A DNA stretch of 9,729 nucleotides, from positions 1 through 9,729 of the forward strand of contig JAJPYH010000267.1 of assembly GCA_021205045.1 (NCBI GenBank). The letters are read 5' to 3'. Source of the stretch: Lachnospiraceae bacterium (GTDB taxonomy: Bacteria > Bacillota > Clostridia > Lachnospirales > Lachnospiraceae). How positions within the stretch are numbered: position 1 is the stretch's first letter; each line of letters opens with the position of its first letter. This document shows, one piece after another, positions 1 to 5,898 of this stretch. Position numbers and translations under genes: made by a program. Under the pieces are notes generated by a model. It searched no databases. It worked only from the letters and a program-made list of their open reading frames with translations, and was not told the DNA's origin.

Positions 1-20
1 GCTGGCATAAAATCAAATGA

Positions 21-1085
21 AGGTATAGCCAGTTAATTATTATTCGATGTACTACATATGAGACAACTGGATATTTTAAGCTGGATGCTGAATTTAAGTT
101 TTCTTTGCTGGTGGTCGATGAGGCGCACTACATTAAAAATCCGGAAGCCAGGAGGACGGTTAACGTTAAGGCAATCGGAAATCATGCGGACAGAATGCTT
201 TTTATGACCGGCACAGCGCTAGAAAATAAAGTGGATGAGATGATTGCACTTATTCAGATTTTGCAGCCACGTATAGCTTCTCAGATAAAGAGTATGGCAT
301 ATCTGTCGGCGGCTCCGCGCTTCAGAGAAATGATTGCGCCTGTTTATTATCGAAGGAAACGTGAAGATGTTTTGACAGAGTTGCCGGATTTAATTGAAAG
401 CAGAGAATGGTGTACTCTTTACGGGGAAGAAGAGAGTGCCTATGAGCAGGCTGTACTTGCCAAACATTATGCCGACGCACGGCGTGTCTCCTGGAATATT
501 GATGATTTAAGCGGATCCTGCAAGGCTAAGAGAATGCTTGAGATTATTGAAGAAGTTGAAAATGACGGAAGAAAGGTAATTGTGTTTTCGTTTTTCTTGG
601 ATACGATCAGAAAGGTTTGCTCGTTGCTTGGAGATAAATGTCTGAATCCGATCAATGGTTCCGTATCACCTAATCGTAGACAGGAAATTATTGATGAATT
701 CGATGCAGCTCCGGCGGGGACAGTATTTGAAGCTCAGATTCAATCAGGAGGCACGGGGCTGAACATACAATCGGCAAGCGTGGTGATTTTATGTGAACCC
801 CAGCTTAAACCTTCGATTGAGAACCAGGCGATTTCAAGGGCATATCGTATGGGTCAGACGAGAAATGTGTTGGTTTATCGTCTGTTATGTGAGAACAGCA
901 TTGATGAAAAAATCACTGACATGTTGGAAGATAAACAAAGGCTTTTCGATGCTTTTGCAGACAAGTCGGTTGCGGCAGAAGAAAGCGTTGAACTTGATGA
1001 GAAGAGCCTGGGAAATATCATAAAAGAAGAAATTGACCGGATAAATGCGAAGAATGGTAAGCAGGAAAAATCAAGTGACGAATGA
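21..1085 (+). pseudogene. SNF2-family helicase/ATPase, C-terminal part, frame closed upstream
   Basis: This is the C-terminal part of a SNF2-type superfamily 2 ATPase, a protein that translocates on double-stranded DNA. Numbering from the TTG at 105, it shows motif II VVDEAHYIKN (residues 3-12), motif III MTGTALEN (34-41), motif IV around VIVFSFFLD (158-166), motif V QIQSGGTGLN (211-220) and motif VI ISRAYRMGQ (243-251). Family-like sequence continues upstream of 105 as CTTYETTGYF from position 48, so the TTG is not the true start. A TGA at 18-20 closes this frame before the Walker A region, which must lie further upstream. The first 33 bases are open only in another frame (AGIKSNEGIAS). I infer a frameshift near 20-45 and therefore a broken gene, although everything downstream is well conserved, so the damage looks recent. 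A sequencing error is the alternative. The family assignment is firm; the pseudogene call is less so. Confidence 0.8.
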
Positions 1086-1499
1086 TTATAAACAGGGAAT
1101 GCCTATTGTTGCTACGATGGGATAGTATATGTATATGCTGTGAGCGATTTAGATCGAACGTAAAAAGAGAGGGCGGAAAATGAAGATAAAGCTGGAAAAA
1201 TCAAAAACCAGTATCGTAATATCGAACGGCTATAAATAAGATAGATAAAGATGCGAAAAACATTACCATATATGCAAAAGCAACTGCTTCTTCTCAAAAT
1301 ATGATTGCACTTTTTGACGCCAACAAACACATTTTGGTCTTTGACCTTATTTTTTGCTGCTCTGCTTATGATCTCTTTGACGGGATTACCTTTACTCGCC
1401 CGACATCAAAGGAGAAGAATTTAATAGCGGAAAAACGTAAAAAGGCGACAGAGTTGCTTGCACAATATAATGCAGCGCTAGATGAGCAGTATAAGTATG
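1086..1499 (+). other. Decayed stretch, no intact gene recognised
   Basis: No complete gene is seen here. An ATG at 1180, preceded by AGAGGGCGG, opens a 19-codon frame (MKIKLEKSKT...) that stops at 1237-1239. A second frame is open from 1220 into the next feature and reads IDKDAKNITIYA (from 1241), then MIALFDANKHILVF (from 1301), then KRKKATELLAQYNAALDEQY (from about 1436). A third frame gives KIKNQYRNIERL just before 1235. These pieces look like one coding sequence broken by small indels. I do not recognise the family. The stretch KATASSQNMIALFDAN has a faint resemblance to the SDDTQMTLFTAN segment of ADP-ribosylglycohydrolases, but the spacing to the next conserved block is too long and the aspartates are missing, so I do not rely on it. 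Confidence 0.4.
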
Positions 1500-2382
1500 A
1501 AGAAGCAACCTTTTTACTAAAGTCATATCAGACATGGTATGAAATGCAGACAGGAAGGAATATTTCGGGTCAGGAACAGCCATTTTCGTGGCTGCATGAT
1601 GTTCCGGAAATGGGAAAGAACCGTGCTCCGGGGCGCACATGTAGTCTGCACTTGCAAGTGGAACCCATAGCTCAATGGAGCAGCCGTTTAATAACAGTAA
1701 AGGATGTGGCGGCATCATGCGGGTGGCTCCTGTTGGGTTGTATATGAATCGGTGCATGGAAAATATGACAGATCAAATGAAAGACCTGGATTTGATTGCA
1801 GCGGAAACTGCAGCAATTACCCATGGACATCCACTCGGATATATGCCGACGGCAGCCCTTGCACATATCATCAACCGAATTGTATATTGGAATATGTCAG
1901 TTGAAGAGGCTGTGCGGGATGTAATTTCAGCCATGAGAGAAGTATTCAAAAATCAGGCATATCTGGAAGAAATGGTGGCTCTGATGGAAAAAGCAATTCG
2001 GTTGGCGAATAATGACGTGTCTGATACAGAAAATGTCCGGGAATTGGGAGAAGGCTGGGAAGCGGAAGAAACACTGTCAATTTCCATATATTGTTCCGTG
2101 AGGTATGCTGATAATTTCTCAAAATCGATTATAACGGCTGTTAATCATGACGGTGACAGTGACTCTACCGGGGCTGTCACGGGGAATATTGTCGGCGCAG
2201 CTGTTGGTTATGAGAACATTCCTGACGAATGGAAAGAGTACTTGGAGTGCCTCGAAGTAATCCTGGAAGTGGCGGGCGATCTGTGCCATGATTGTCAGAT
2301 GGAGGAATATAGATCATATAGGGATCCGGAATGGGAAGCAAAATATATTTATATGAAAGTATATCAGCCGGAGATTTTGTAA
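1500..2382 (+). pseudogene. ADP-ribosylglycohydrolase (DraG-like), frameshifted and N-terminally truncated
   Basis: Enzymes of this family remove ADP-ribose from proteins or other targets using metal ions held by acidic residues. The first piece (to 1642) reads SYQTWYEMQTG, then FSWLHDVPEMGKNRAPGRTC. The sequence then continues one frame over as SALASG, with ATG at 1675 and MEQPFNNSKGCGGIMRVAP. Family members have a continuous APGNTCLSALASG here, so the leucine codon has lost one base at 1643-1644. In the second piece, numbered from 1675, the conserved blocks are NNSKGCGGIMRVAP (6-19), THGHP (49-53) and the metal-binding NHDGDSDSTGAVTGN (157-171). The N-terminal block with the DDT metal ligands is not visible upstream. 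From the ATG at 1675 a 235-residue protein could still be made, but it would lack part of the active site. The family call is strong; non-function is inferred. Confidence 0.85.
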
Positions 2383-2473
2383 TGAAAGTGTCCTGGATAG
2401 ATAGCGCGAGATGTGGACAGTTACTGGGTCGAGGAGATATTTACAATGAATTGAGAGTATAGGAGGGCGGTGT

Positions 2474-2618
2474 ATGCAGGAATCTCGGTCTATAGATGAG
2501 AAGCTTTTGAGAAGCAATCAGGAAAATGAGAAGCTTTATGAGCCGCAACCACAAAAATGATTCGTTTTTAAAAACGCAAAATGAAAAAATGGAAACAAGA
2601 AGAAGGCAAAGCTCATAG
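2474..2618 (+). pseudogene. Two tiny overlapping frames, possible remnant of a small coiled-coil protein
   Basis: An ATG at 2474 sits 7 nt after a strong AGGAGGGCGG-type ribosome binding site (from 2461) and opens a 28-codon frame, MQESRSIDEKLLRSNQENEK..., ending at 2558-2560. The product is charged and has a repeated EKL spacing (DEKLLRSN, NEKLYE). A second frame, ATG 2538 to TAG 2616-2618, gives 26 residues starting MSRNHKNDSFLKTQNEKMET, also charged. A single frameshift near 2535 would join the two into one product of about 47 residues. I do not recognise either piece. It may be a real small gene or the broken end of a larger one; the good ribosome binding site is the only positive sign of expression. 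Confidence 0.3.
2563..2576. repeat. Perfect 14-bp palindrome
   Basis: CGTTTTTAAAAACG reads the same on both strands. It lies inside the tiny-frame region upstream of the HMCES-like gene. It could be a dimeric-regulator site for the downstream gene or simply an A/T-rich chance palindrome. No -35/-10 pair was found beside it to support the first option. Confidence 0.25.
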
Positions 2619-2659
2619 AAGCAGCGAAGATGATAGAACAATCGCTTTGTGATCAGGTG

Positions 2660-2666
2660 AAAGGAG
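2660..2666 (+). promoter_or_regulatory. Ribosome binding site that fixes the HMCES-like start
   Basis: AAAGGAG lies 8 nt before the ATG at 2675. The frame is also open from an ATG at 2630, which has no comparable site. Starting at 2675 places a cysteine directly after the initiator methionine, as the enzyme family requires. Confidence 0.8.
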
Positions 2667-2674
2667 CTCCTTGT

Positions 2675-3313
2675 ATGTGTAGTAGATATTATATAGACAA
2701 TAACATTCCTGACGAAATTTCCGCTTTATTTGCCGGACGAAAAAATCCTGGCCTAACCTGGACCGCCAGGGACATCCATCCGGACGAGAAAGCTCCGATT
2801 ATTGTGCGGGGAAAGACCGGGCTTTCCCTTTATGAAATGCGATGGGGTTTCCCGCAGTACAGTGGGAAAGGCTTATTTATCAATGCGCGGGCTGAAACGG
2901 CCCTTCAGAAGAAAACCTTCAGTGAAAGTGTCCTTTATCGGCGCTGCGTGATACCGGCGCGGCATTTCTACGAGTTACCTAAGTATCCAGCAGAATCCGC
3001 CGGTGGCAGATTCTGTCGGAGGGATGCCTCAAAAAATAAAGTTACATTTCTCAAGGAGAACAGTTCGGTTTTGTATTTGGCCGGATTTTATAATCTGATA
3101 CAGGATGAGCTCCGGTTTGTGGTATTGACTACACAGGCAAATCCGTCGGTATCGCCGGTACATGATCGAATGCCATTGATTTTGGAAGCTGATGAAGTGG
3201 AGAGCTGGATTTGCGACGGCAGCCGGACACAGGCATTTTTGCAGAAAGTTCCTTTGGATCTGCAGAAAACACAGGAATATGAACAGCAGAGCCTGTTCGG
3301 AATGCTGTCGTGA
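2675..3313 (+). CDS. SOS response-associated peptidase family protein (HMCES/YedK/SRAP)
   Basis: This 212-residue cytoplasmic protein belongs to the SRAP family. Members use the cysteine at position 2, exposed when the initiator methionine is removed, to form a thiazolidine crosslink to abasic sites in single-stranded DNA and so shield them during replication. The family hallmarks are present: MCSRYY at the start (Cys2), MRWGF (55-59), FINARAET (68-75, Asn70), the FYE glutamate (Glu100) in IPARHFYEL, and HDRMPLIL (163-170, His163). The length is normal for the family. The start at 2675 is chosen over an in-frame ATG at 2630 because of the AAAGGAG site and the need for Cys2. The segment at about 107-127 is more variable than the core. 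The next gene follows after 41 nt on the same strand and may be co-transcribed. No LexA-type box was recognised upstream. Every catalytic residue is intact, unlike its broken neighbours, so a functional gene is likely. Confidence 0.92.
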   Translation: MCSRYYIDNNIPDEISALFAGRKNPGLTWTARDIHPDEKAPIIVRGKTGLSLYEMRWGFPQYSGKGLFINARAETALQKKTFSESVLYRRCVIPARHFYELPKYPAESAGGRFCRRDASKNKVTFLKENSSVLYLAGFYNLIQDELRFVVLTTQANPSVSPVHDRMPLILEADEVESWICDGSRTQAFLQKVPLDLQKTQEYEQQSLFGMLS

Positions 3314-3341
3314 ATTCGTAATAAAAAATCAAAATATAAAC

Positions 3342-3347
3342 AGGAGG
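3342..3347 (+). promoter_or_regulatory. Ribosome binding site
   Basis: A perfect AGGAGG lies 7 nt before the ATG at 3355 and confirms the start of the flavin-binding-protein gene. Confidence 0.85.
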
Positions 3348-3354
3348 TGCAGTT

Positions 3355-3747
3355 ATGCAGGAAGTATTGGATTTTTTGAAAAGTTGTGGCACATATTATC
3401 TGGCTACAGTGGAAGGTGATCAGCCGCGGGTGCGTCCATTTGGGACAATCCATCAGTTTGAGGGAAAGCTGTATATCCAGACGGGCAAAGTAAAGGATGT
3501 TTCAAAACAGATGCATCAGAATCCGAAGATTGAAATCTGTGCGTTTGGAAAGGGCAAATGGATTCGAGTAGCTGCAACAGCGGTGGAGGATGACCGGAGC
3601 TGTGCGCGGCAGATTATGCTGGATGCGTATCCTTCTTTGCAGAAATCGTACCAGGCGGACGATGGGAATACGGAAGTGTTTTATCTGAAGGATGCGACTG
3701 CAACAATCTCTTCCTTTACGGATGAACCCAAAGTAATTCGTTTTTAA
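3355..3747 (+). CDS. Pyridoxamine 5'-phosphate oxidase family protein (FMN-binding split barrel)
   Basis: This 130-residue cytoplasmic protein has the FMN-binding split-barrel fold typical of small clostridial PNPOx-like proteins. Visible features are the opening helix MQEVLDFLKSCGTYYLATVE, followed by QPRVRPFGTIHQFEGKLYIQT (about 23-43), where family members contact the FMN phosphate. KVKDVSKQMHQNPKIEIC (about 45-62) is the helix-strand segment shared across the group, and a closing strand FTDEPKVIRF ends the protein. Length and both ends match the family. Proteins this small are usually annotated only by fold; they may reduce small molecules or bind flavin or heme, and I see nothing that decides between these. 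It follows the HMCES-like gene after 41 nt. Confidence 0.85.
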   Translation: MQEVLDFLKSCGTYYLATVEGDQPRVRPFGTIHQFEGKLYIQTGKVKDVSKQMHQNPKIEICAFGKGKWIRVAATAVEDDRSCARQIMLDAYPSLQKSYQADDGNTEVFYLKDATATISSFTDEPKVIRF

Positions 3748-3773
3748 TGCAGTCCTGATACAGAATCCATGCA

Positions 3774-3995
3774 AAAGTTTGTGGACACTCTGATGTGGAA
3801 ACCGCAGAGTTTGGCAGTCTCCATGATACGGGGATACAGATTGCGGAACGTTACAGGGCGGACGGCATGGAAGTCAGGTTAAACGAGACAGCGCATACCA
3901 TGCATGGATATGATATCGCAGAGAATTCGCTATACGTAAAGGAAAAGGTTGGGAAAAGGGTGTCTTTCCTGACAACAATATTTGAAAGCAAATGA
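3774..3995 (+). pseudogene. Alpha/beta hydrolase (esterase/lipase-like), C-terminal remnant
   Basis: About 73 residues resemble the end of a hormone-sensitive-lipase-like alpha/beta hydrolase. The frame reads KVCGHSDVETAEFGSLHDTG, then IAERYRADGMEVRLNETAHT, then MHGYDIAENS, and stops at 3993-3995. In the family this segment carries the loop with the catalytic acid (around D.E....LHD.G) and the catalytic histidine before G-Y/F (MHGYD). The frame is closed by a TGA at 3756-3758, and neither the nucleophile elbow (GxSxG) nor the oxyanion HG motif is present, so the fragment cannot be an enzyme. A GTG at 3795 would be the only in-frame start and has no clear ribosome binding site. Its end overlaps the start of the DUF4186 remnant in another frame. 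The family call is from pattern recognition and moderately sure. Confidence 0.65.
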
Positions 3996-4857
3996 CAGGG
4001 CCTATGTGAAGGAAAAGGGGGTGGACACGATCCGCTCCCACGCGCAGGATTTTGTGAGCAAGTGCCTTGCCCCGGCTGAGCCCGCAAATGACGGGAAGCA
4101 GACCCCAGTGAAGAGCCATCCGTTGTTCATCGCCCAGTACGCGATGGCTGCTTGCTGCAGAGGTTTCCTGGAGAAATGGCACAGAATTCCAAAGGGAAGC
4201 GAGCTGACGGCGAAGCAGCAGGAGATTTTGCACCAGAATAGTATCGCATGTCAAATTATGGAGCGAATAGAGAAAGCAAGTCGTGACAGTGTTTATATTG
4301 CCGCAGACTTTACGGATTTAGGTGAGTATAACGCTGTCCGCCAGGCACTGCTTCGTCTGGAGAAGGCTGGAATAATTCAAAAAATTATGCGTGGTGTTTA
4401 TTACTATCCTCGGTACAGCGAATTGATTCAGGAATACGAGGCACCGTCCCCCAGTAAAGTTGCAGAAGCGATTGCAAGGAAATTTAACTGGACGATAGCC
4501 CCTTGTGGAGACACGGCCTTGAATATTCTGGGATTATCAACGCAGGTACCGGCAAAATGGAGCTATATCAGCGATGGCCCTTATCATCAGTTCCGGATAA
4601 GGAATTTGTCGATAGAGTTTAAACATCGAAATAATCGGGAAATATCCGGGATGTCTCCATCGACGGCAACGATTATCCAGGCTCTGAAAGCTATTGGTAA
4701 AGAAAACATAGAAGAGACGCAGCTTAGTGTTATCAGGCGGTATCTCGGTGATGATGAGAGACACACTGTTTTATCTGAGACACAGCATTCATCTGCGTGG
4801 ATTCGTGAGACAGTTAAGCGCATTTGCTCAGAAGAAGAGGAAAAAGACAATGTATGA
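3982..4857 (+). CDS. AbiEi-like antitoxin (DUF6088 type) with a DUF4186 remnant fused in frame at its N-terminus
   Basis: The open frame encodes up to 291 residues. Residues 1-85 are the tail of a DUF4186 protein. From Met93 (ATG 4258) the remaining 199 residues match in length and sequence a free-standing antitoxin of type IV AbiE-like systems, which represses its own operon and neutralises a nucleotidyltransferase toxin. That part has an N-terminal winged helix (MERIEKASRDSVYIAADFTD to LEKAGIIQKIMRGVYYYPRY), then the characteristic PSPSKVAEAIARKF, CGDTALNILGLSTQVP and YISDGPYHQFRIRN blocks. The first in-frame start is a TTG at 3982 with no ribosome binding site, so the antitoxin is probably translated from 4258 or another internal start, although no strong site precedes 4258 either. 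The stop at 4855-4857 overlaps the toxin start by 8 nt (ATGTATGA), the usual coupling. The toxin is deleted, so this is an orphan antitoxin. Confidence 0.8.
   Translation: MKANDRAYVKEKGVDTIRSHAQDFVSKCLAPAEPANDGKQTPVKSHPLFIAQYAMAACCRGFLEKWHRIPKGSELTAKQQEILHQNSIACQIMERIEKASRDSVYIAADFTDLGEYNAVRQALLRLEKAGIIQKIMRGVYYYPRYSELIQEYEAPSPSKVAEAIARKFNWTIAPCGDTALNILGLSTQVPAKWSYISDGPYHQFRIRNLSIEFKHRNNREISGMSPSTATIIQALKAIGKENIEETQLSVIRRYLGDDERHTVLSETQHSSAWIRETVKRICSEEEEKDNV
3994..4240 (+). pseudogene. DUF4186 protein, C-terminal remnant
   Basis: The sequence AYVKEKGVDTIRSHAQDF, LAPAEPANDGKQTP, HPLFIAQYAMAACCRGFLEK and WHRIPKGSELTAKQQ matches the conserved end of DUF4186 proteins, whose hallmark is GHPVFIAQHATA-CCRGCL-KWH. 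The function of the family is unknown. The usual N-terminal third is missing. The remnant begins where the hydrolase remnant ends and runs without a stop into the antitoxin frame. Two hallmark positions differ: HA is YA in FIAQYAMA, and the second cysteine is F in CCRGF. Both fit relaxed selection. Confidence 0.7.
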
Positions 4858-5055
4858 CTTAATCAGGCAACCAGCGGAGCAGCTTCAGATTGTGTTCAGA
4901 AACCGATTGCTTCCTATGCAGCGGAATGCTATCCAAAGGTATTTTTTCAGCCTGGCACAATGGTATTGACTGCGGTTGCAGAACGGACATTCTGGGAAAA
5001 GGCCACAATTCTGCACCATGAAGCAAATAGGGAATCTGATAAAACCCGAGTTTGA
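4850..5055 (+). pseudogene. AbiEii-like nucleotidyltransferase toxin, internally deleted
   Basis: In type IV AbiE systems the toxin is a nucleotidyltransferase. Here the ATG at 4850 starts MYDLIRQPAEQLQIVFRN, the expected N-terminus. At about 4900-4905 the sequence jumps to a late segment of the protein in another frame: KPIASYAAECYPKVFFQ and MVLTAVAERTFWEKATILHH (TFWEKATILH is a family hallmark), ending at a TGA at 5053-5055. The middle, including the GG(T/S) nucleotidyltransferase core, is missing, as is the usual C-terminus. Read from its own start, the frame ends at 4967-4969 after 39 residues. The junction reads AGAAACCG, where AGAAAC would continue the N-terminal part and AAACCG begins the C-terminal part, so a short direct repeat may have driven the deletion. 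The toxin is certainly non-functional. Confidence 0.8.
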
Positions 5056-5059
5056 TTGA

Positions 5060-5085
5060 AAGAGGAGTCGAATACGCCTCCTCTT
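5060..5085 (+). terminator. Hairpin after the toxin remnant, possible terminator
   Basis: AAGAGGAG (5060-5067) and CTCCTCTT (5078-5085) form a perfect 8-bp stem around a 10-nt loop, 4 nt after the toxin remnant's stop. The following bases (CCTTG) are only weakly T-rich, so it may be an inefficient terminator for the antitoxin transcript. Confidence 0.45.
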
Positions 5086-5161
5086 CCTTGTAGATACGCG
5101 ATTTTCCCTGTATTTACTGCATTTGAAATTTTTGAGGTTATGTACCTACTGTTATTGCGAG

Positions 5162-5181
5162 GAGAAAGACTGGTCTTTCTC
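5162..5181. repeat. Inverted repeat upstream of plsY
   Basis: GAGAAAGAC (5162-5170) pairs perfectly with GTCTTTCTC (5173-5181) across a 2-nt centre; with a 4-nt loop the stem is 8 bp. It lies 38 nt before the plsY ATG. It could be a terminator part, an mRNA 5'-end structure or an operator. There is no T-run after it, which argues against a terminator. Confidence 0.4.
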
Positions 5182-5206
5182 TTCATGAAATGCATCAAGA
5201 AGTCTG

Positions 5207-5213
5207 AAAGGAG
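5207..5213 (+). promoter_or_regulatory. Ribosome binding site of plsY
   Basis: AAAGGAG lies 6 nt before the ATG at 5220 and supports that start. Confidence 0.8.
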
Positions 5214-5219
5214 CAGCCG

Positions 5220-5837
5220 ATGGACAGAGTAGTATGTGTGTTACTGGGATATCTGTTCGGGAATTTCCTGACAGCGGAAGTGGTCTCCCGGTATATATCC
5301 CGCGAAAGCGCATTTGACAGAGGAACTGGGAACCCGGGAATGGCTAATATGGTCAGTGAATATGGAGTAAAAACAGGCGCGCTGGTACTGGCCGGTGATT
5401 TGCTTAAGACCTTTATTCCCTGTTTGCTTTGCAGGTTAGTTTTATTTCCTGAGATGGGCGCGGCAGCAGCGGCCTATGCGGGGCTGGGCGTGATTCTGGG
5501 GCATAACTTTCCATTATGGCATCGATTTCAGGGTGGAAAAGGTGTGACCTGTACCTGTGCGGCGATCGTCAGTATCTCTTTCGGGTATGGTCTGCTGGCG
5601 TGTATTGTGGGACTGATCGGTGTTCTGGTCAGTCATTATCTTCCGGTTGGAGCGGTTCTGATACCGTTGGCCTTTCTCTTTCCGGCCTTTCGTTTTTACG
5701 GAAATGAAGTTGGAGTGATTACACTGGTGATGGCGCTGCTGATGCTGCAGCGCCATTTCCGGGGTCTCAGAAATATCCGGACCGGAGAGGAGCCAAGAAA
5801 GGATTTGCTGAAAAAGCTCCGGAGCAATAGAAAATAG
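5220..5837 (+). CDS. plsY: Glycerol-3-phosphate acyltransferase, PlsY family
   Basis: This 205-residue integral membrane protein matches the PlsY family. PlsY transfers the acyl group from acyl-phosphate to the sn-1 position of glycerol-3-phosphate, giving lysophosphatidate, the first step of phospholipid synthesis in most Gram-positive bacteria. The signature motifs are present: GTGNPGMANM (35-44; usually GSGNPGATN), the VLAGDLLK segment (56-63) and GHNFPLWHRFQGGKGVT (94-110). Hydrophobic segments lie at about 1-22, 52-76, 80-98, 108-130, 132-155 and 156-175, and the C-terminus is basic (KKLRSNRK). The length is normal. MANM in place of the usual ATN in motif 1 suggests a divergent copy, perhaps a paralogue rather than the housekeeping enzyme. 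It stands alone on the + strand and converges on the - strand operon with a gap of 61 bases in which no clear terminator is visible. Confidence 0.88.
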   Translation: MDRVVCVLLGYLFGNFLTAEVVSRYISRESAFDRGTGNPGMANMVSEYGVKTGALVLAGDLLKTFIPCLLCRLVLFPEMGAAAAAYAGLGVILGHNFPLWHRFQGGKGVTCTCAAIVSISFGYGLLACIVGLIGVLVSHYLPVGAVLIPLAFLFPAFRFYGNEVGVITLVMALLMLQRHFRGLRNIRTGEEPRKDLLKKLRSNRK

Positions 5838-5898
5838 AACAAAACAGATATACAAATCCTGATGCAAACTTATAACAGTTGGAAAATTTCTCTTTTCT

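Noticed and set aside
1..1085. The SNF2 remnant as the helicase component of the BREX-like operon
   Set aside because: It lies on the opposite strand more than 5 kb away, separated by unrelated genes, and is broken.
1111..1140. Possible promoter TTGCTA - 17 nt - TATATG
   Set aside because: The -35 match is poor and the downstream reading frames are broken, so nothing supports its use.
1392..1757. - strand open frame opposite the glycohydrolase remnant
   Set aside because: The + strand shows conserved family blocks here; the - strand product has none.
5838..5898. Bidirectional terminator expected between the convergent plsY and transporter genes
   Set aside because: Only 4-bp stems (such as CTTT/AAAG) could be found, too short to call.
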